Of a stretch of 64,000 bases of DNA, positions 61,675 to 64,000 are shown piece after piece. The stretch covers positions 3,481,928-3,545,927 of the forward strand of contig OX337235.1 of NCBI GenBank assembly GCA_946965045.2. The letters are read 5' to 3'. The first letter of the stretch is position 1; each line of letters opens with the position of its first letter. The notes beneath the pieces were generated by a model. The model saw only the letters and a list, made by a program, of their open reading frames with translations, was not told the origin of the DNA and did no database searches. The stretch comes from Epithemia pelagica. Lineage: Eukaryota > Bacillariophyta > Bacillariophyceae > Surirellales > Surirellaceae. Both the position numbers and the translations under genes were made by a program.

Positions 61675-62678
61675 AATAATGCAACACAATACCCGTGCTC
61701 CAAGACGTTACCAACCCCCTGTCTCCATGGCAACGCACACTGTGTCAAGAGAGCCATTGCGCTCTTGTCCTTGTATCCATCCTACCATTCGTCTCCACTC
61801 TATTGTTCCACTCAGTCTTTTCGTCAACAACGATTGCACCGCCATTCGTCACTTCCAGGTACTATAATATGAACTATCGGGAAAGCCTCCATCTCACTCT
61901 CGAAACCTTGTGGATTCCCCTTTTTGTGTGCCAGTTCAAACCCACAGAGAACAACGCCTTGGCATTCGAAACTGACAAACTTTATCCTGTCTGGTAGATC
62001 GAACTACCTAGGTACTCTTCATTGTACATGCCATTGTAGTATTGTAACATCTTGGGTCCCCAGGCATGGTTGCGGGCCTGGTACAGTTTTGTTCCAGGGT
62101 CAGTTCTGGAAGCCAAATGGTCTCGACACGAACATGGAGTATCTCTATCCTTTCAACTCTTATTTACCCGTTGTCAAATACCTTGGCACTTAGCAGAGGT
62201 AGCATGCGTTTGTGCGACTTGGTCGCGCGATACAAAAGTCACACTCGTCCTTACATGGAGAATTGCACAGTCGCCGGGTCACGACTTGTCGAGATGCGCA
62301 TGCTCACAATAATAATTATTGCTCTCCGCGAGCGTGCTTTGCCGGTGCGACACCGCATCGCACCCTAGAGGTTAATAAGGGACCGACGGACGAACGATGA
62401 AGGCAGATGACGTCGCGCCCAACAAGATGACAACGACACGTCAGGTCTGGTTGGGGTCATTGATGACTCTCCTGAGTCATCCTCCCAACCAAAAGGATTC
62501 GTAAAAGATACGGTCATAAGATTTTGGAAAGAAAACTCTACACGGACTATCACGGAGTTGATCACCCAGTGATTACTGTGAGGTTCTCTTTTCGTTTTCT
62601 TTTTTCGCTCCCTGTCGACCGTGCCAACCACTCGTTTGTTCGTTTGTTTCCCTCGGGTTCGCTTTTTCTACCTACGTA
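61675..62678. other. Intergenic, nothing supported
   Basis: 3' side of the SPFH gene and upstream DNA of the last gene. Short frames only. No TIR, LTR or tRNA recognised. Confidence 0.5.
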
Positions 62679-64000
62679 ATGTTCAATTGGACGGGGACTT
62701 CGGAATCCTCGCCCTCTGTGGGGTCGACAGGTGAGTCATTTGTTACTACTACCGGGAAACCGGGGGGGGGGGGTGCCCTTCGTTCGGGCCCTCTCTACGG
62801 TATCCTTCGGATGGACGAGTCCGAATTTGGGGATGTGTGTCGAGGTATGATTGGTTCAGGACAGCGTGTCTGTCTTCGGACAGAATGCAACATTCTGTTG
62901 CATTCCACCAAGAAGATGTCATGGGTCTCCCTCGTGGGGGACAATTCTTCCTGTATCTTTATCCGGGGTGGAAGTGGTTCCGAAGGCGAAGCTGCTGTAA
63001 CTATCTTTGGATCTCCGATCCTTCCTGGTGCTTGTGTGCGTGATTCCGAATGGTCAGAGTTGGAGACGAGCCCACGAAGTTTGGAGAGCTGGCAAGCGAC
63101 GTTTACCGCCTTGAAACAAGCAGCCTCAGCGTCTGGAGTGGAAGGCATCGACGAGAAGACCGTTGCCGATGTGTTGGAGTCCACCAAGCAGGACGTGAAG
63201 TTTGTATTCACTCCGGCTAGAAAGAAGCAACGTTTCAAGGATGGTGACCACAAGGATGATGTGAAACCTTCGGTTGCTCGGCCGCCGATTAAACCGGTCC
63301 CGTTTTTAGGGTGCCAGTGGACCTTGGCACTCAACCCGCGACGGCGTACAGGATCTTATCTCAAGGAGCATGGTGCGATCTTATTGCCAATGTTGCTTCA
63401 ATCAAGGCTGCAATCAACATCGAGCGCTCGAGATCCTCACAGGTGGACTCGGATCTTCAGGACCATCTCAAGGAAATTGATATGAAGACGTCCGTACTCT
63501 ATGAGTTGTTGGGTGAACGTCCGGCCGAGTTCGGAACTGCGTCCGTGTTTCAGTTGATTCTTCAGTTGACAGAAATTTCCTCCAGTCTGAATCGTTCTCT
63601 TGATGAGTACAAGGAGCGACTGATTTCGGTGGAAGGCGCCAGTATGTCGACGGATCTCGAGCAACGATTGGTCTTTCTTGAGCGACAAGCTCTTTCGTTT
63701 GACAGTGCGGTAGAAAGGATCGTCAAGGAAAACATCGAGGCGTTCTTTACCACAGGGGATTTCAGGACTCAGTTCATCGAGCCAACAATGAAACTTCTCT
63801 CTCGTTCTTCAAAAACGTCTGCTGATCCGGGAGGAAAATGGGATCAAGACATCTCTTCTTTGTTGATGCGAGTGTCTTCATTGGAAGCTTCGGCCACCCA
63901 AACAGGCACTCCTTTGTCCATTACGAACTTTTTGAATGGCGCGATGACAAGAGGTGGCTCGGGGAACATGTTCAATTGGAGTACTCAAGCTGGAGCTCCT
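62679..64000 (+). CDS. Unknown large protein, frame change at a slippery-like site, open to window edge
   Basis: ATG 62679 opens MFNWTGTSESSPSVGSTGES. The first frame includes MDESEFGDVCRGMIGSGQRV, VSLVGDNSSCIFIRGGSGSE and VFTPARKKQRFKDGDHKDD. At GTTTTTAGGG (about 63301-63310) protein-like coding moves to the -1 frame: RVPVDLGTQPATAYRILSQG, then VLYELLGERPAEFGTASVFQ, LILQLTEISSSLNRSLDEYK, DLEQRLVFLERQALSFDSAV and on to the right edge without a stop. The second part is helical and coiled-coil-like, ending with an echo of the start (GNMFNWSTQAG). A G13 run at 62762-62775 codes for Gly in a Gly-rich linker. It may be a protein of a transposable element or a repeated host family; I do not recognise it. 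Whether the shift is a mutation, error or programmed -1 frameshift is open. Confidence 0.5.

Noticed and set aside
1-64000. tRNA, rRNA or bacterial-type features
   Set aside because: No cloverleaf, rRNA segment, operon, Shine-Dalgarno site or CRISPR array was recognised; the window behaves as eukaryotic nuclear DNA.

Overview
The window looks like nuclear DNA of a diatom, probably a raphid pennate. This is inferred from three things: Copia retroelements of the diatom CoDi kind, a plastid presequence with a GAFAP cleavage motif on an alpha/beta hydrolase, and compact GT-AG introns of about 90-145 bp. No species is claimed. The DNA is gene-moderate and repeat-rich, with many Ser/Thr/Gln/Asn-rich proteins.

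Layout. 1-2063: decayed Copia gag-protease fragment running off the left edge (minus). 3113-20429: four large minus-strand genes for intrinsically disordered proteins, with a 1.85-kb terminal-inverted-repeat (TIR) transposon at 10120-11973 between the second and third. 20987-21745: a tandem pair of a ~375-bp GC-rich palindromic repeat, with further copies at 12571 and 49841. 22228-25243: a truncated and a complete animal-type haem peroxidase. 26927-28573: an unknown, possibly plastid or secretory protein. 29964-36504: a Kelch cluster of three full genes and two 5' stubs, arranged as inverted segmental duplications and containing two small non-autonomous transposons. 36707-38817: a small membrane-protein candidate and a Nudix (CoA-diphosphatase type) gene. 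38999-49767: a three-level nested insertion. 51416-52621: a fourth Kelch gene. 53248-56144: a PB1-like protein and an ABHD11-like plastid hydrolase. 58948-61674: a three-exon SPFH/Band-7 protein with an in-frame TAA. 62679-64000: an unknown protein with a frame change, open to the right edge.

The most striking structure is the nested insertion, which can be read base by base. A hAT-like MITE (CAGGGTGTGGAAGTCAA ends, 8-bp duplication GTTGCGTG) was entered by a Mutator-like TIR element (TACCCCC ends, 9-bp duplication GACTTTAAG). That element was then entered by an apparently intact Copia retrotransposon (783-bp LTRs that look identical, 5-bp duplication GAAGG). The Mutator-like family has two more copies here: the 1.85-kb element at 10120, which carries a RecQ-like helicase fragment, and a 105-bp MITE at 29803. 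The Copia element has a separate 259-codon ORF between its 5' LTR and gag-pol, which is unusual.

No operons, CRISPR arrays, rRNA or tRNA genes were seen. Starts were moved to ATG wherever the longest open frame began with GTG or TTG. Introns are proposed only where both splice sites and reading phase agree.
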